Shown here one piece after another: positions 39,625 through 49,740 of a DNA stretch of 64,000 nt. This DNA is from Pectinophora gossypiella. Lineage: Eukaryota; Arthropoda; Insecta; Lepidoptera; Gelechiidae. The translations under genes and the position numbers were made by a program. The DNA is taken from positions 404,501-468,500 of the forward strand of contig NC_065420.1 of assembly GCF_024362695.1 (NCBI RefSeq), in the 5' to 3' direction. The notes beneath the pieces were generated by a model. The model made no database searches and had not been told where the DNA came from. It saw only the letters and a list, made by a program, of their open reading frames with translations. Every line of letters begins with the position of its first letter. Positions within the stretch are counted from its first letter, which is position 1.

Positions 39625-39680
39625 TTTTCAGTTTTCACTAACACAGTTGCCTCGACCATTATAGATGGCGATTGTAACAT
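39625..39680 (+). repeat. Family V piece
   Basis: 'cagttttcactaacacagtt' and 'cgaccattatagatggcgat' match 14582-14627. Confidence 0.55.
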
Positions 39681-39744
39681 AACAGTGCATTACGCTTGTA
39701 TCTTCAAAGGGGTAGTAGTACAGTAATATATACCCACTCGCAAG

Positions 39745-39872
39745 CTACGCAAAGTCTCATGTAATAGTGTACGAGCCTATTGCCGGGCACAGATCCTGGA
39801 AACCACGTGATATTATTTGTAAATGTCCCAAACATGAATTCAAATTCATATAGTCGGATTCAGAGGTTTAGA
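39745..39872 (+). repeat. Family U piece, target of E
   Basis: 'catgtaatagtgtacgagcc' and 'acagatcctggaaaccacgt' match 10048-10108; the continuation 'aacatgaattcaaattcata' matches 10483-10502. E interrupts it. Confidence 0.5.
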
Positions 39873-40134
39873 CCCCGATACCGACTCCGCCGGCGTGGTC
39901 GACGATTTCCCTCATACAGCGCTTATCGCTATCGACCCACCACGGTCGATTAATTCTTTCAAATATTTTTCCTCTCAGACGACGCCCTGAGCCGAGGTTC
40001 GCGCCCAACTGGGTACCCTCAGGCCTGTTGTCTTAAACGTTGTACCAGGTGAGAGCCTTCAGCGCTCCCCATTTGTCCGGGCAAGTGGTTAATGCCATCT
40101 GCGGCAAATCTGCAATAAGTCACGTCAAAAAAAA
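39873..40134 (+). mobile_element. E retroposon with 11 bp TSD
   Basis: From 'ccccgataccgactccgccg' to 'aataagtcacgtc' plus A tract; TSD 'agaggtttaga' at 39862-39872 and 40135-40145 is perfect. Its 5' end coincides with that of 16963 to within one base. Confidence 0.9.
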
Positions 40135-40236
40135 AGAGGTTTAGAGCCCGGGCTGGGAGTCGACCCTGTTACACTAAGATGTTAGTCACGCGTTCTCCGA
40201 ACACGGCTATCACGGATTCTCGGTGGCGAGCATTAG

Positions 40237-40475
40237 TATATAATCCAGTATAATAACGCATTCAGGATGCTGGTGGGGCTGCCGTGGCGCTGCAGCGCGT
40301 CGGGGATGTTCGCGGATGCGCGGGTCGATGGTTTCGCCGCCATTATCAGGAAGCGGTGCGCGTCCCTACTAGCGCGCGTCCGGGGCACCACCAGCACCAT
40401 CCTGAGTGTGTTTCGCAGACAGGTGGGACTCTCCACTGCTGCGCAGGTGGATGAAGCTCACCCATACCTCTTCGG
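40237..40475 (+). pseudogene. LINE ORF2 C-terminal fragment (R1/Jockey-like)
   Basis: The plus frame reads YNNAFRMLVGLPWRCSASGM then FADARVDGFAAIIRKRCASL and LARVRGTTSTILSVFRRQVG. This 'YNNAFR-L-LPR-CSAS-MF...RK...RVR' pattern is the region after the reverse transcriptase domain in many insect LINEs. A stop (tag at 40234) precedes it and upstream parts are lost. Confidence 0.75.
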
Positions 40476-40561
40476 AGAGATTGAAATATATATAAAAATA
40501 ATAATAATAATACGTACCAATCAAATTATGTATCGAAAGGTACCAGACATGCTATCAAAAT

Positions 40562-40728
40562 CATCATCTCCATAGCATTATCCTGTTTTTCACAGGATCC
40601 GCCTTCATAACCTAACGATGTGAAAGGTCTGTTTTTTTACAGATGCGACTGCCTGTCTGACCTTCCAACCCGCGAAGGGAAAACCAGCCCAATACAGGCT
40701 AGGTCACATACCTCCGAAGGAACTAGAC
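40562..40728 (-). repeat. SINE-K tail
   Basis: 'ccatagcattatcctgtttt', 'ctgtctgaccttccaacccg' and 'caggctaggtcacatacctc' on plus are the inverted K tail. Confidence 0.7.
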
Positions 40729-40934
40729 ATGCTATAACTAAATGAAACAAAAACACAAACCTTTCAACTTTCCTGAGCGTCTCATCTTCTTAAAACCCGA
40801 GCTTTATGTATACTTTTTAGTGTCCCAACAAGTTTCAAACGACATTGAAATAAAAAAGGAAACAACACTACGTACACTGGATGAATTGTTTGAGATAAAT
40901 TATAGTGCAACTACTAAGCAACTTAACTAAATGC

Positions 40935-41134
40935 GAAAAGAAAACACACTCTTGTCGAGTTAGTGTCTGCAAGTTGAGCTAAATTTGGTTGTGTTGAGAA
41001 AATAAAAAGCTACGTGCGAGTAGGTTTACCATAACAAAATGTAGTAAAGTTTCACAAACTTTAAGACATTTTCATTTTGCTCATATTATCCCACAGCGCA
41101 GCGGTTATCACTATCGGCCCACGTATAATTCTAT
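40935..41134. other. No feature recognised
   Basis: Unremarkable AT-rich sequence. Confidence 0.3.
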
Positions 41135-41147
41135 TAAACATAATTCT

Positions 41148-41202
41148 TTCAGACGACACCTTGAGCCGAGGTTCGCGCCCAACTGGACATCCTCAGTCCT
41201 GT
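41148..41202 (+). repeat. E retroposon fragment
   Basis: 'cagacgacaccttgagccga' and 'ggttcgcgcccaactggaca' without ends. Confidence 0.55.
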
Positions 41203-41212
41203 AACATAATAA

Positions 41213-41320
41213 TAGAAGCGGCAACCTGTCTGGCCTTCCAAACCGCGAAGGGAAAACCAACTCATTACAGGTTAGGTAATACATCTCCGAAACACATTTC
41301 TCGGGACTGTGGGTATAAGT
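41213..41320 (-). repeat. SINE-K fragment
   Basis: 'tctggccttccaaaccgcga' and 'tcattacaggttaggtaata' on plus are the middle of an inverted K tail. Confidence 0.55.
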
Positions 41321-41353
41321 ATTTTGCGTTTTTTTTTTCACAAATTACCTGTA

Positions 41354-41498
41354 CAGTCATGAGTCATGAGCAATATAATGTACCCACTTTAGGACTCTGT
41401 CGCACTAACATATTTGACATTTAGTGAGACTTACAGTTCAATTTGTCAAAAAAGTTAATGTGACATGGTACCAGAGTGAACGTATATACGTAAGACCG
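41354..41498 (+). mobile_element. MITE-F copy
   Basis: Ends 'cagtcatgag' (with a short repeat 'tcatgagtcatgag') and 'gaccg', TA at 41352-41353 and 41499-41500. The right terminal repeat is worn ('atacgtaagaccg'). Confidence 0.75.
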
Positions 41499-41852
41499 TA
41501 CGTATTTTAAATGTTTTTCAATAATGAATAATATTAACACACGCCAGTTTTTACGTATATCGTCAAAATAACTATCACCTAAATCACTACCGTTTGTTTT
41601 CGACGTGATAATACGTAAAACGGAATATCAAAGGCGCGCGGTATCTAATTGATTTATTTGTGTTTAAATAACTCGCGATATATTCTCAGTTACGTGTCAC
41701 CTTAGGGAGATTTATCGCGCCTCCTTTATTCTTTCCGCGATAAAATATTGCTCCTGTATCGAGATGAAAGGCTGTATCGCTGTATACAATGTTTTTTGAC
41801 TTGATTTGTTGTAGTGCTGGCGAACGTCGATAGTTCCACTGTCGAGATCTCC
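41499..41852. other. No feature recognised
   Basis: Unique-looking AT-rich sequence. Confidence 0.3.
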
Positions 41853-42210
41853 TAATTTTACTTTAAGTTATACCTGTCATTTTCTGATCAAGAAAAGGGA
41901 CAGATGATTGACAGCTCTTAAGTTTAGGAAGAACGAGTAAAGGAATGAATAACCCCGGCGAATCAAAAAGGTTTCTCGCTAGTATGCAAACCGTTTGACG
42001 TGTCTACTTAATTCTGTCAACCCGACAGAATTAAGTAGACACTTTGTTTTATTAGCCAACGTAATTTTTTTATAACTTTGTGCTTAAAATTTACATGTGT
42101 TCCATTATATGCTTGTCGATTACCTGCCCCTTTCCTTTCCGGTGGATAAGAAAATGATAGGTATAACTTAAAGTAAAATTGGATGGTGTGTACAAAAAAG
42201 AATTAGCACC
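41853..42210. mobile_element. TIR element with central perfect hairpin
   Basis: 'ttttactttaagttatacct' at about 41858 and 'aggtataacttaaagtaaaa' at about 42159 are inverted repeats; 'gtcattttct' and 'agaaaatga' continue the arms. A perfect 19 bp hairpin lies at 42000-42018 and 42024-42042. The right half recurs at 31698-31835. Confidence 0.65.
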
Positions 42211-42549
42211 AGTTTCTATCTAATCAAAGAATCGTATACATTTATAATCGACGCACCTAAATAACCTAACAAGTTCCAGATTCGATTCCGAACAGAACAA
42301 TTTAACTAATTTAAGCAGTTGACTCGGATTTCAGTGTTACTCCACCAACAGTTGAGCAGTATGATTAATAGTGCAAGAAACAACACAATCCCTCTGTCGG
42401 TTTTAACGACACGCCAATAATGATGTTTAGCTGATCGTCGTGGTCGAATGCCAATCTATCCTAAGAGTTTGCATACCACGGCATATGAAAGGCTAGCACG
42501 CCGGTTTATTTGAAAGTGTTTGGTAATAACAAATGTTCAGGACCTCCGC
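42211..42549. other. No feature recognised
   Basis: No partner or ORF of note. Confidence 0.3.
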
Positions 42550-42628
42550 GGTACAGGGTTTCCCTAGTGCGGGGTCCGCCAGTAATGTGTACATGTTTAA
42601 GTTTTTTCATAAATAAACATATTCTATT
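42550..42628 (+). repeat. LINE 3' tail, family S
   Basis: 'gtacagggtttccctagtgc' to 'cataaataaacatattctat' matches 661-740. Confidence 0.5.
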
Positions 42629-42894
42629 CTGTTCTATAGTAATGGTTGGTAACCTAAATATTTTCTTGTTTCATACTTTTTAGAGCGTGATTTTTCCGTA
42701 GTCATGTTTTAGTTTATAAACTTATTTTCAGTTCAATACTTTACGGTGTCAATTACGCCCTGTAGGTATGTAACATCTTTTACACTGCATTTATAGCAAA
42801 TAAAGAATTGTTATCTTACAATAAAATAATAATTGTAACTTATAGACCAATTCAAATAATGTACAACTAGAGAACCACTAACAAATCTAATTCA

Positions 42895-43090
42895 AATCTA
42901 TATGTATGAGGATTAGAGTGGGCCAGATGAGATGGCAGGTGGTCCGAGGCCGTTGGATTGGCCCGATGCCCTGGGGAGGAGAGGGCCTTTGAATAAAGAA
43001 ACGAGAGGTACCTCGGAGGGACCTCCAAGGGACGACGGAGGTATCGGAAGGGCTTGTAGACCCTTTGACAGGGAGGAAAAGTTTAGTGTT
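42895..43090 (+). repeat. LINE-like fragment before (GATA)n
   Basis: 'gggccagatgagatggcagg', 'ttggcccgatgccctgggga' and 'acctcggagggacctccaag' form a GC-richer block resembling lepidopteran LINE 3' regions. I cannot place the frame. Family level unknown. Confidence 0.4.
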
Positions 43091-43097
43091 TAAAAGA

Positions 43098-43120
43098 TAG
43101 ATAGATAGATAGATAGAATC
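43098..43120 (+). repeat. (GATA)n microsatellite
   Basis: Five or so GATA units preceded by 'tttaaaa'. Confidence 0.9.
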
Positions 43121-43189
43121 TTTATTTAGGTTTAAGACGTAAAAGATGGTTTTTATGTTTGAGAAATACGTAATTGCGAGCGAATGTGG

Positions 43190-43258
43190 TATGTCAGGGT
43201 CGTAGTAAGTGGAATTCCGTAGGCTCTGCCTACCCCAACGGGAAATAGGCGTGATCAT
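43190..43258 (+). repeat. LINE D 3' end scrap
   Basis: 'tcagggtcgtagtaagtgga' and 'tctgcctaccccaacgggaa' are a diverged D end. Confidence 0.5.
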
Positions 43259-43454
43259 CTACAATAATCTATCTGTCTACTCCTTTTCTTCCATAGTACA
43301 TGTAGTAGTTTAAGTATTGATATTTATTTATTATAACAATTATATGTGTATTATTATGTAGTTTATGTACTCGTAAGTGTATCTATCTTTGTATTTTATT
43401 TTTATACATACAAGTATTCCCATGCTGCACAATCCCGCTATATTATATAATATT

Positions 43455-43585
43455 AAATATCTCCTATACTTAAAAGTTGTCTGGAACAGATTGCTACTTA
43501 GCAATAAGGCCGCATTCTATTTATCTTTTGTTTTGTATTTTCCTGTTTGTGCAATAAAGTATTTGTTATATTATGTTATGTTAAT
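43455..43585 (+). repeat. LINE 3' tail, family P
   Basis: 'cttaaaagttgtctggaaca', 'ttagcaataaggccgcattc' and 'tgtgcaataaagtatttgtt'. The 147-codon ORF over this region is a chance read-through. Confidence 0.65.
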
Positions 43586-43992
43586 ATTCAAACATACAAA
43601 TAAAAAAAAACAAATTTTCATCATTCACCATCTCGCAGAACCTCAGACACTCGCGACACACATACGTCTACTCACAAACAGATCACACTCTGGTGCTGAT
43701 GCAAGGAGTGCATTAAGCATGTGCACGGCACGGAGGAGTGGCGATGATGACGACGCCATTAAACACACCATTAACGCCAAGAAGAAGAAGAAATATCAAA
43801 GAAGAACATCGTTTCACTAAGAACAATATTACTTCGATTAAGTACCAGTATAATAATAACAAAGTTTAATTAATTTCCGGCGAGGCAGCGGGGTCGGACC
43901 GTCCAATTAAAACAACGCCTTTTGCTTTTCAATTATTACTGATTATTTTCATGTTGCTGTGTTTCTGTTTAGCCTGTTTAATTCATCATCAT

Positions 43993-44105
43993 TTATCCGT
44001 GAGGGTCACGGGTTCGAAACCCGACTCGGGCACTAAACCATTGGAATCGATTTTACGAGTTTGAATTCATGATTGAATAATTGATATCTCGTAGTTATTG
44101 GGATG
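43993..44105 (+). repeat. SINE-K-like fragment
   Basis: 'gtcacgggttcgaaacccga' (B-box-like) with 'cactaaaccattggaatcga' and 'gtttgaattcatgattg'. Confidence 0.45.
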
Positions 44106-44171
44106 TGTGTTACTGGCAATAGCTTCGCCCCTTTAAATGGAAAATAAACAGCTGGCGCGTAGTGGATTTCC

Positions 44172-44394
44172 ACAGGGTGTTAGTGTCATCGTAACGAAAA
44201 CTTTGAGGGATGATTCAGGCCATGATTCCGAGTTGATATCAAGTGGAATTTTCCGTCGCAAAAGTATGGAACGGAAAATAATAAAAAAAAAAAACACAAA
44301 AAATTAATGAATTTTTAGAAAGGAAATTCCACTTAATATCAACTCGGAATCATGGGTCTGAATCATCCCTCTCGGTATTCGTTACGATGTCAGT
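44172..44394. mobile_element. Foldback MITE-G, complete
   Basis: Ends 'acagggtgttagtgtcatcg' and 'acgatgtcagtaacatcctg' are inverted; arms include 'gatgattcaggccatgattc' facing 'catgggtctgaatcatccct'. 223 bp with an A-rich loop. Confidence 0.8.
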
Positions 44395-44693
44395 AACATC
44401 CTGTATAAAATAAACACCTCTTTGGGATGCAGGCGTGTTGCTATGTTATGTTGTTTTTATTTAAGTAGACTTTATATAAGTTAGTGGGAGCTCTTGAATT
44501 CCTGCTTATCAAAGACCAAAAGCACGTGTACAGATAAGCAATAATTAAATTACAAGCAAAATGGTTGAGTACTGTAACATTGGATAAGTAAGTAATTTGA
44601 ACGTTGATCAAAATTTCTAAGAATGGCACACTACATCGACAAGAGATGATTTTCAGGTTTCAAAACTTTCAGCAGTCATCGCTTTAATAGGAT

Positions 44694-44790
44694 TCACCAT
44701 CTCCCTAGCGTTATCTCTTTTCTCACGGGGTCCGCTTACCTAACCTGAAGATTTAACAGGTCCGGTTTTTTTTTACAGAAACCAACCAGT
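44694..44790 (-). repeat. SINE-K 3' end
   Basis: 'caccatctccctagcgttat', 'cacggggtccgcttacctaa' and 'gacaggtcc'-like part, cut at 'acagaaacc'. Confidence 0.6.
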
Positions 44791-44956
44791 CTATTCTATT
44801 ATACTGTTATTTTGTTCTTTTCTATTTATTGATCTATTTAATAGCTAAATATCGACCTTGAACTCTGAATTACTAAGTCACCTAAGAATTCTATATTAGC
44901 CGCTATAGGTAGAATAATAAGCGTGCATTTAAATTATAAAATCATGCAATAATTAT

Positions 44957-45380
44957 ATTGACCAAATTGGAGATGTCCTTAGAAAAGGTTTAGTATGATC
45001 TACTCTGAACGGGCGTGCGTGTATGCAACGATTGATGAATGTGGAGGAAGAAACAAGTATGTCAGGATCTGTTTTTTTTTGACGTGACTTATTGTAGATT
45101 TGCCGCAGATGGCATTAACTATTTGGCCGGACAAATGAGGAGCGCTGAAGGCTCTCACCCGGTACAACGTTTAAGACAACAGGCCTGAGGGTGTCCAGTT
45201 GGGCGCGAACCTCGGGCATTGTCTGAGAGGAAAAATATTTGAAAGAATTAATCGACTCTAGTGGGTCGATAACGATAAGCGCTGATTGAGGGATATGTCA
45301 AGATCGAAACAAATGGAATTCCATAGTTTCTGCTTACCCCGGTGGGAAATAGGCGTGAGTTTATGTATGCGTGTATGTAT
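44957..45380 (+). pseudogene. LINE D fragment split by E
   Basis: 'DQIGDVLRKGLV' type codons from 44957 and 'RACMQRLMNVEEETS' are followed by E (45070-45294) and then the D end 'ggaattccatagtttctgct'. The 11 bp target 'atgtcaggatc' (45059-45069) is repeated as 'atgtcaagatc' (45295-45305). Confidence 0.75.
45070..45294 (-). mobile_element. E retroposon inside LINE D
   Basis: Poly(T) and 'gacgtgacttattgtagatt' at left, ending 'cgctgattgaggg' at right; 5'-truncated close to the point of the 7624 copy. The TSD differs by one base, so this insertion is older than those at 16963 and 39873. Confidence 0.85.
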
Positions 45381-45509
45381 CTATTGTACACAGGAACAAT
45401 GACAAAGGACAAGCTGATTACACAACAGAGAACTATGTACTTATAGTAAGTTGATTTACCTACCACGTTCTTGCTCAAATATGAACAAGAACAATGTGTT
45501 TAATATGTG

Positions 45510-45690
45510 TATCGTAGTTTATAATAATTTACCTGATGATATTAAGGAAACACAAGTTAATAGTTAGTTAGTTAGGCTATGGCATTATGCTGAGGTGGAA
45601 CCGTTTCGGCATACATTCATAACTGTATTATTTTATGTTGAAACAAAAAAGTATGTCGAATAAATATTTTTTTTCTTTCTTTTTTTCTTT
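45510..45690 (+). pseudogene. LINE ORF2 extreme C-terminus
   Basis: 'VYNNLPDDIKETQVNS' then stop is typical for the last residues of Jockey-type LINE proteins ('(I/V)(F/Y)NxLPxxIK'). An AT-rich 3' end with 'gaataaatattttttt' follows. Compare the insertion at 53111. Confidence 0.5.
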
Positions 45691-46328
45691 AATAAATTTC
45701 AAATGAAATAGCACTATTGGATAATGGATTGTTTTTATAGCATTAAGGAATACATGCAATGGAAAAATTTAAATTCATGACATTTAAAATATTGACTGAT
45801 TGACTGTATTTATTTTAGAATTGTGATTTTTATCTTTTAATAATGTTAGTAATATAATGACATGAAATGTATTAATAATATTACTTAGACGCTAAATATT
45901 AAAAAAAAAAATACATTTGCATGCTTGCTTGTAAGCCGAATACTGTACTGGTCTACGTTACTAATATCTAATTTATATCATGTATTCTCGCAAATAAACG
46001 ATTACCTTATCTTATCTTACCACAAAACGGACAAAAGAGTTCAGTTATATATGAGTTATTTCCAGCAGATCAGTTATAAATTAAGAAGAGATTATGTGAG
46101 TGTTTAAATTATTAGGATTTTTTCTGGCGTGACTTATCGTAGATTTTCCTACCGCAGATTTATCTTAGTAAGTATCTATGGGAATATGGGATTGATGTGT
46201 CACCTAATGTCAGTCTCATACATTTTTATCACTGTTACTATCGCTATTCGAAATCGTGTTTACCCCATTACCCCGCTGCACCGCGAGCCTTCTGCGTATT
46301 ACATACACTCACGGTTTTCATAAACAAT
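45691..46328. other. No gene recognised
   Basis: AT-rich; 'gcaaataaacgattacctta' at 45990-46009 is a LINE-type end and 'tggcgtgacttatcgtagat' at 46125-46144 an E scrap. Confidence 0.3.
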
Positions 46329-46552
46329 ATCATGTACCTAACTTTTTTTTTGTAACGAAGGGGAAATCCCCATTTTGATCATGTACCTAACCTAACTTTA
46401 GAACCTTGTCGCCCTATCATATTTAACATTTAATGAGACTTACGGTTTAATTTGTCAAAGAAGTAAATGTGACATGGTTTCAAAGTTTATAGTGAGTGTG
46501 TGTGAATGTAGTGTGTGTGTGTGTTTTAGTACTCGTGACCGTACATATTTGG
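46329..46552 (+). mobile_element. Diverged MITE-F with two insertions
   Basis: The F body 'tagaaccttgtcgccctatc' to 'actcgtgaccg' is clear; the left end is reduced to 'aatatcatgtacc'. It holds a 35 bp retroposon scrap with TSD (46343-46377) and a (GT)n expansion near 46510-46522. Confidence 0.65.
46343..46377 (-). mobile_element. Tiny retroposon insertion with 14 bp TSD
   Basis: Nine T and 'gtaacgaaggggaaatcccc' lie between two copies of 'atcatgtacctaac' (46329-46342, 46378-46391). It looks like the last 26 bp of a retroposon plus poly(A). Confidence 0.75.
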
Positions 46553-46673
46553 CGGCGAGAGATGCCACCAAGGGATGTTTTTCGGGGTACCGAACAGAGC
46601 ATAGAACCCCGCAAACCACAAGTCGGTAGGACTAGGGATCGACGATCCGCTAGTGTCATGTTGGAAGTTGTAT

Positions 46674-46875
46674 ACAGGGTGTTAGTGACATCATAACGAA
46701 AACTTTGAGGGATGATTCAGACCATGATTCAGCAAAAGTAAGGGTCTGAAAATAATTAAAAAAGAAACATTAAATTTTTCATGAATAATCAGACAGGAAA
46801 TTCCACTTGATATCAACTCAGAAACATAGTCTGAATTATCCCCCTCAGTATTCGTTACGGTGTCACTAACACCCA
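46674..46875. mobile_element. Foldback MITE-G
   Basis: 'acagggtgttagtgacatca' and 'cgttacggtgtcactaacac' ends; arms with 'gattcagaccatgattcag' and 'catagtctgaattatcccc'. About 200 bp. Confidence 0.8.
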
Positions 46876-46912
46876 TACGTACTTGAATGGCTACCTATAC
46901 GTACTTGTACGA

Positions 46913-47097
46913 GTGTAAGTGATATTGTAACGAATACTGAGGAGGATCCCTCAGCTCATTTTTCTGAGTTAATATCAAGTGGAATCTTCTATCGCACAAG
47001 TATAGAATTTCGCAACGGAAAATTCCACTTGATATTAACTCAGAATCATGGTCTGAATCATCCCTCTCGGTATTAGTTACGATGTAACTAACACCCT
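46913..47097. mobile_element. Second MITE-G, 38 bp from the first
   Basis: 'gagtgtaagtgatattgtaa' and 'gttacgatgtaactaacacc' ends; 'atatcaagtggaatctt' faces 'ttccacttgatattaac'. 'tacgtacttg' occurs twice between the two G copies. Confidence 0.75.
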
Positions 47098-47254
47098 GCA
47101 TATACAAACTTCGATAGCGCGTTTCGGAGATGTGCGGATTTGACCAATCACGGCGTTTGAGAGATCGAAAAACGAAGACGCTCTGTCACTCTCTCCCTCA
47201 CGGTAATTGGAAACGATGGCGCCATCTGTTGCATGTAGGCGGAACTAGCTGATC

Positions 47255-47350
47255 AACTAGTTGGATCCACCACATACACATATACACACATACATACGAC
47301 CACGCCTTTTTCCCGTTGGGGTAGGCAGACACCACGGAATTGTACTTACT
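47255..47350 (-). repeat. LINE D-like 3' end
   Basis: 'acacatacatacgaccacgc' and 'ttcccgttggggtaggcaga' on plus are the inverted end of a D relative. Confidence 0.5.
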
Positions 47351-47688
47351 GTAACTGACTCACGACCTCCACTTCCACCTCTCCCATCAAAGACTATCAC
47401 ATACTGTTTGTTAATATTTGAATATCTACGTTATGGAAAAAAACCTTACGTATTTTACGGTGAAATAAAATATAAATAACTTGTAATGTGGTTGTTTACC
47501 TGTGGGGAAATGTGCCGCGATGCGCCCTTTGATGTTCCCTTTGATGTCTACCGACAGAGATCACAGCCACCGGCACGTGGATGAGGATCCCACTTCTGGG
47601 CCACGCTTTGATTAGTGAGGAGCGACGCGCGATATATTGCGCGGGACTTTATAGGGTTTCTTTAGTGAATAAGTTCCGGACTCAGCGC
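47351..47688. other. No feature recognised
   Basis: No partner; 'cagcggcacgtggatgagg'-like GC-richer patch near 47570 without known function. Confidence 0.3.
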
Positions 47689-47851
47689 TTATAGCTATCG
47701 GCGCACTAGGGTCCGTCCATAGTCCCCTCAGACGACGCCCTGAGTCGAGGCGTCGTCGGTCGCGCCCAACTGGGCACCCTCAGGGCTGTTGTCTTAAATT
47801 TTGTACCGGGTGAGAACCCTCAGTCCCATTCGTCCAGCCAAGTAGTTAATA
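47689..47851 (+). repeat. E retroposon, both ends lost
   Basis: 'actcagcgcttatagctatc' to 'ccagccaagtagttaata'; contains a small 'ggcgtcgtcggtcgc' duplication. A J piece follows directly. Confidence 0.65.
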
Positions 47852-48100
47852 CTTGCGACAGTGTTGAAATATCGGGAGTCTCATATCCCTTATAATCAAA
47901 CAGCGTTTCTGTGGCAGGTTTTAAAATGGCTGTAAAGTCCAATGCGAGAGCGACAGTAGCGGCCGCACGACTGGCATTGTAGTTGAGGGTTACTAGATGC
48001 ATGGTACAGGTGGTAAATCGGCCCTCTCACTTCTGTGACCCTCATAATAACACGGTAAGAACCCGGTATTATGTGTTTTAATTGTGATAATAACCGCGTA
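47852..48100. mobile_element. Element J, split copy
   Basis: 'cttgcgacagtgttgaaata' and 'tcgggagtctcatatccct' (left, inverted) and 'cacggtaagaacccggtatt' with 'gttttaattgtgataataac' (right) belong to J; about 130 bp of other sequence lies between. Confidence 0.5.
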
Positions 48101-48114
48101 AAAACTCTTTAAGA

Positions 48115-48252
48115 ATGGTGTCTAGAGCAAACCCATTTGATTTAAAAAAGGACTGGAAAGAATCTATACGGGTCCTTCAATACGAAGAGTATGATAACTT
48201 GTTTACAAATTATCCTTGGAAAATTGTTTTTGTAATGAGCATTGGGAGTTAA
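48115..48252 (+). CDS. Small ORF, 45 codons, coding-like
   Basis: The ATG at 48115 has A at -3 and G at +4. It reads MVSRANPFDLKKDWKESIRV then LQYEEYDNLFTNYPWKIVFV and MSIGS before TAA. Composition is balanced and not repeat-like, and it ends with a hydrophobic run. 'gggagttaagtatc' over the stop could also serve as a splice donor (gttaag), so it may be a first exon. I do not recognise the product. It starts just after element J and might belong to it. Confidence 0.3.
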   Translation: MVSRANPFDLKKDWKESIRVLQYEEYDNLFTNYPWKIVFVMSIGS

Positions 48253-48573
48253 GTATCTATTACTGTGGCTCATGCTGTTCATAGACAGGTGGTTGTCTCC
48301 TGGGTCACTTGTGACGCTACATGAATAAAATTACACATAGTAACTTCCAGTAACTCTGTACATTAATTCTGACATTATTTTATAAACATTGATGAATAGC
48401 TCTATCTGACAAACTCTAAGTATATAAAATTGTATTTTAATTTAATCTAATTGTGTTAAATATTAATAATGATGTTGACTTATTTTTATTGATTTGACAT
48501 ATTTGACATTTATTTTTGCTTTTTTTAATCTCTTTTTTTAAGGCTATCTCTGACAAAATTTATACTTTGATTT
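48253..48573. other. No feature recognised
   Basis: AT-rich with poly(T) near 48520-48540; no partner. Confidence 0.3.
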
Positions 48574-48852
48574 GAGGAGCTCGGTGGCGCAGCGGTCTGC
48601 GATTGTTGAAGTTAAGCAACTTTCGCAAAGGCCGGTCATAGGATGGGTGACCACAAAAAATAAGTTTTCATCTCGAGCTCCCCCGTGCTTCGGATGGCAC
48701 GTTAAGCCGTTGGTCCCGGCTGCATTAGCAGTCATTAATAACCATCAATCCGCCCTGGGCCCGCGTGGTGGTTTAAGGCCCGATCTCCCTATCCATCCAT
48801 AGGGAAGGCCCGTGCACCAGCAGTGGGGACGTTAATGGGCTGATAATGATGT
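48574..48852 (+). mobile_element. SINE-C with shortened head
   Basis: 'gaggagctcggtggcgcagc' is followed directly by 'ggtctgcgattgttgaagtt', so about 11 bp ('ttaacgcgctc') of the tRNA-like part is lost. The 5S-like part, centre and tail are complete. Confidence 0.85.
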
Positions 48853-49078
48853 ACTTTAATATTTTTTTTGATTAATTATTAAACTGACTTGTTTTAATTG
48901 ACTGCAACTTAAACATTTGCACGCCTGCTTGCCGTCTGAATACACGGTTAACATTTTCTTGTAATACCTATGTATACTGTACTCAACAAATAAATGATTT
49001 CTGATTTCTGATTCCTTTAATGAACCAAGTACCCACTCCTCACCGAGCTGTCTGTTAGACCAACGATAGGTCTCCGTA

Positions 49079-49220
49079 CAGTCATGAACAATATCATGTA
49101 CCCACTTTAGAACCCTGTCGCACTATCATATTTGACATCTAATGAGTCTTACGGTTTCATTTGTCAAAAAAGTTAATACGACATGGTTTCAAAGTGTATA
49201 CATATTAGTGCTCGTGACCG
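49079..49220 (+). mobile_element. MITE-F copy
   Basis: Ends 'cagtcatgaaca' and 'tgctcgtgaccg' with TA at 49077-49078 and 49221-49222; 142 bp. Confidence 0.82.
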
Positions 49221-49397
49221 TACTATCGTACCAAAGAAAGTACAGTCTCACAAACTGTTCTCTATAGTATCCTCTTTTCCAGATCCTGAAACGCTGCAGC
49301 TTAGCATATAAGAAGAAGAACAGATAGGTACACTATAAGCCACAGATTACAGACTTATTTATTATGCAAGATATGGCATGTACTTAAATAAATCAAT

Positions 49398-49740
49398 CTT
49401 CTTATCGTGTGGGTTATGAGGTGGATTACCAACCTCATCAACCTTGGGGTTATTATTGTCAGGGTTATTATTGAGCTGCCAAAGGCCCCTGACATGGCTC
49501 ATTTAACGACTACATACTTGCATCAGGGGGGTTATAATGGCCACATCGAAGCAATTCATCTAAGAAAGCAATATTGCAATTTGACATTTGCGCATATAAA
49601 AGTAAATGCGCAATGCAAACAAATCTCAAATAGCAATATTGCTTTCATAGATAAATTGCTTCGATATGGCCATTTTAACCCCCCAGTAAGTAGTAACCGG
49701 GACCAACAGCTTAACGTGACTTCCGAAGCACGAAATAAAT
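49398..49740 (-). repeat. SINE-A 3' half split by H
   Basis: Tail 'tatcgtgtgggttatgaggt' on plus, a repeated 'gggttattattg', then H inside 'catca|gtaagtag', then the shared centre. The head is missing. Confidence 0.7.
49526..49684. mobile_element. Foldback MITE-H, complete
   Basis: 'ggggggttataatggccaca' and 'ggccattttaacccccc' ends; arms of about 65 bp with 'gcaattcatctaagaaagca' against 'gctttcatagataaattgct'. Inserted in SINE-A, so younger than it. Confidence 0.8.

Noticed and set aside
40742..40930. 62-codon ORF with fairly protein-like composition
   Set aside because: No domain, no splice signals, and weaker than the two candidates I kept; it could be revisited with transcript data.
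43377..43820. 147-codon plus-strand ORF
   Set aside because: It crosses the untranslated family P LINE tail and low-complexity sequence; no domain is seen.
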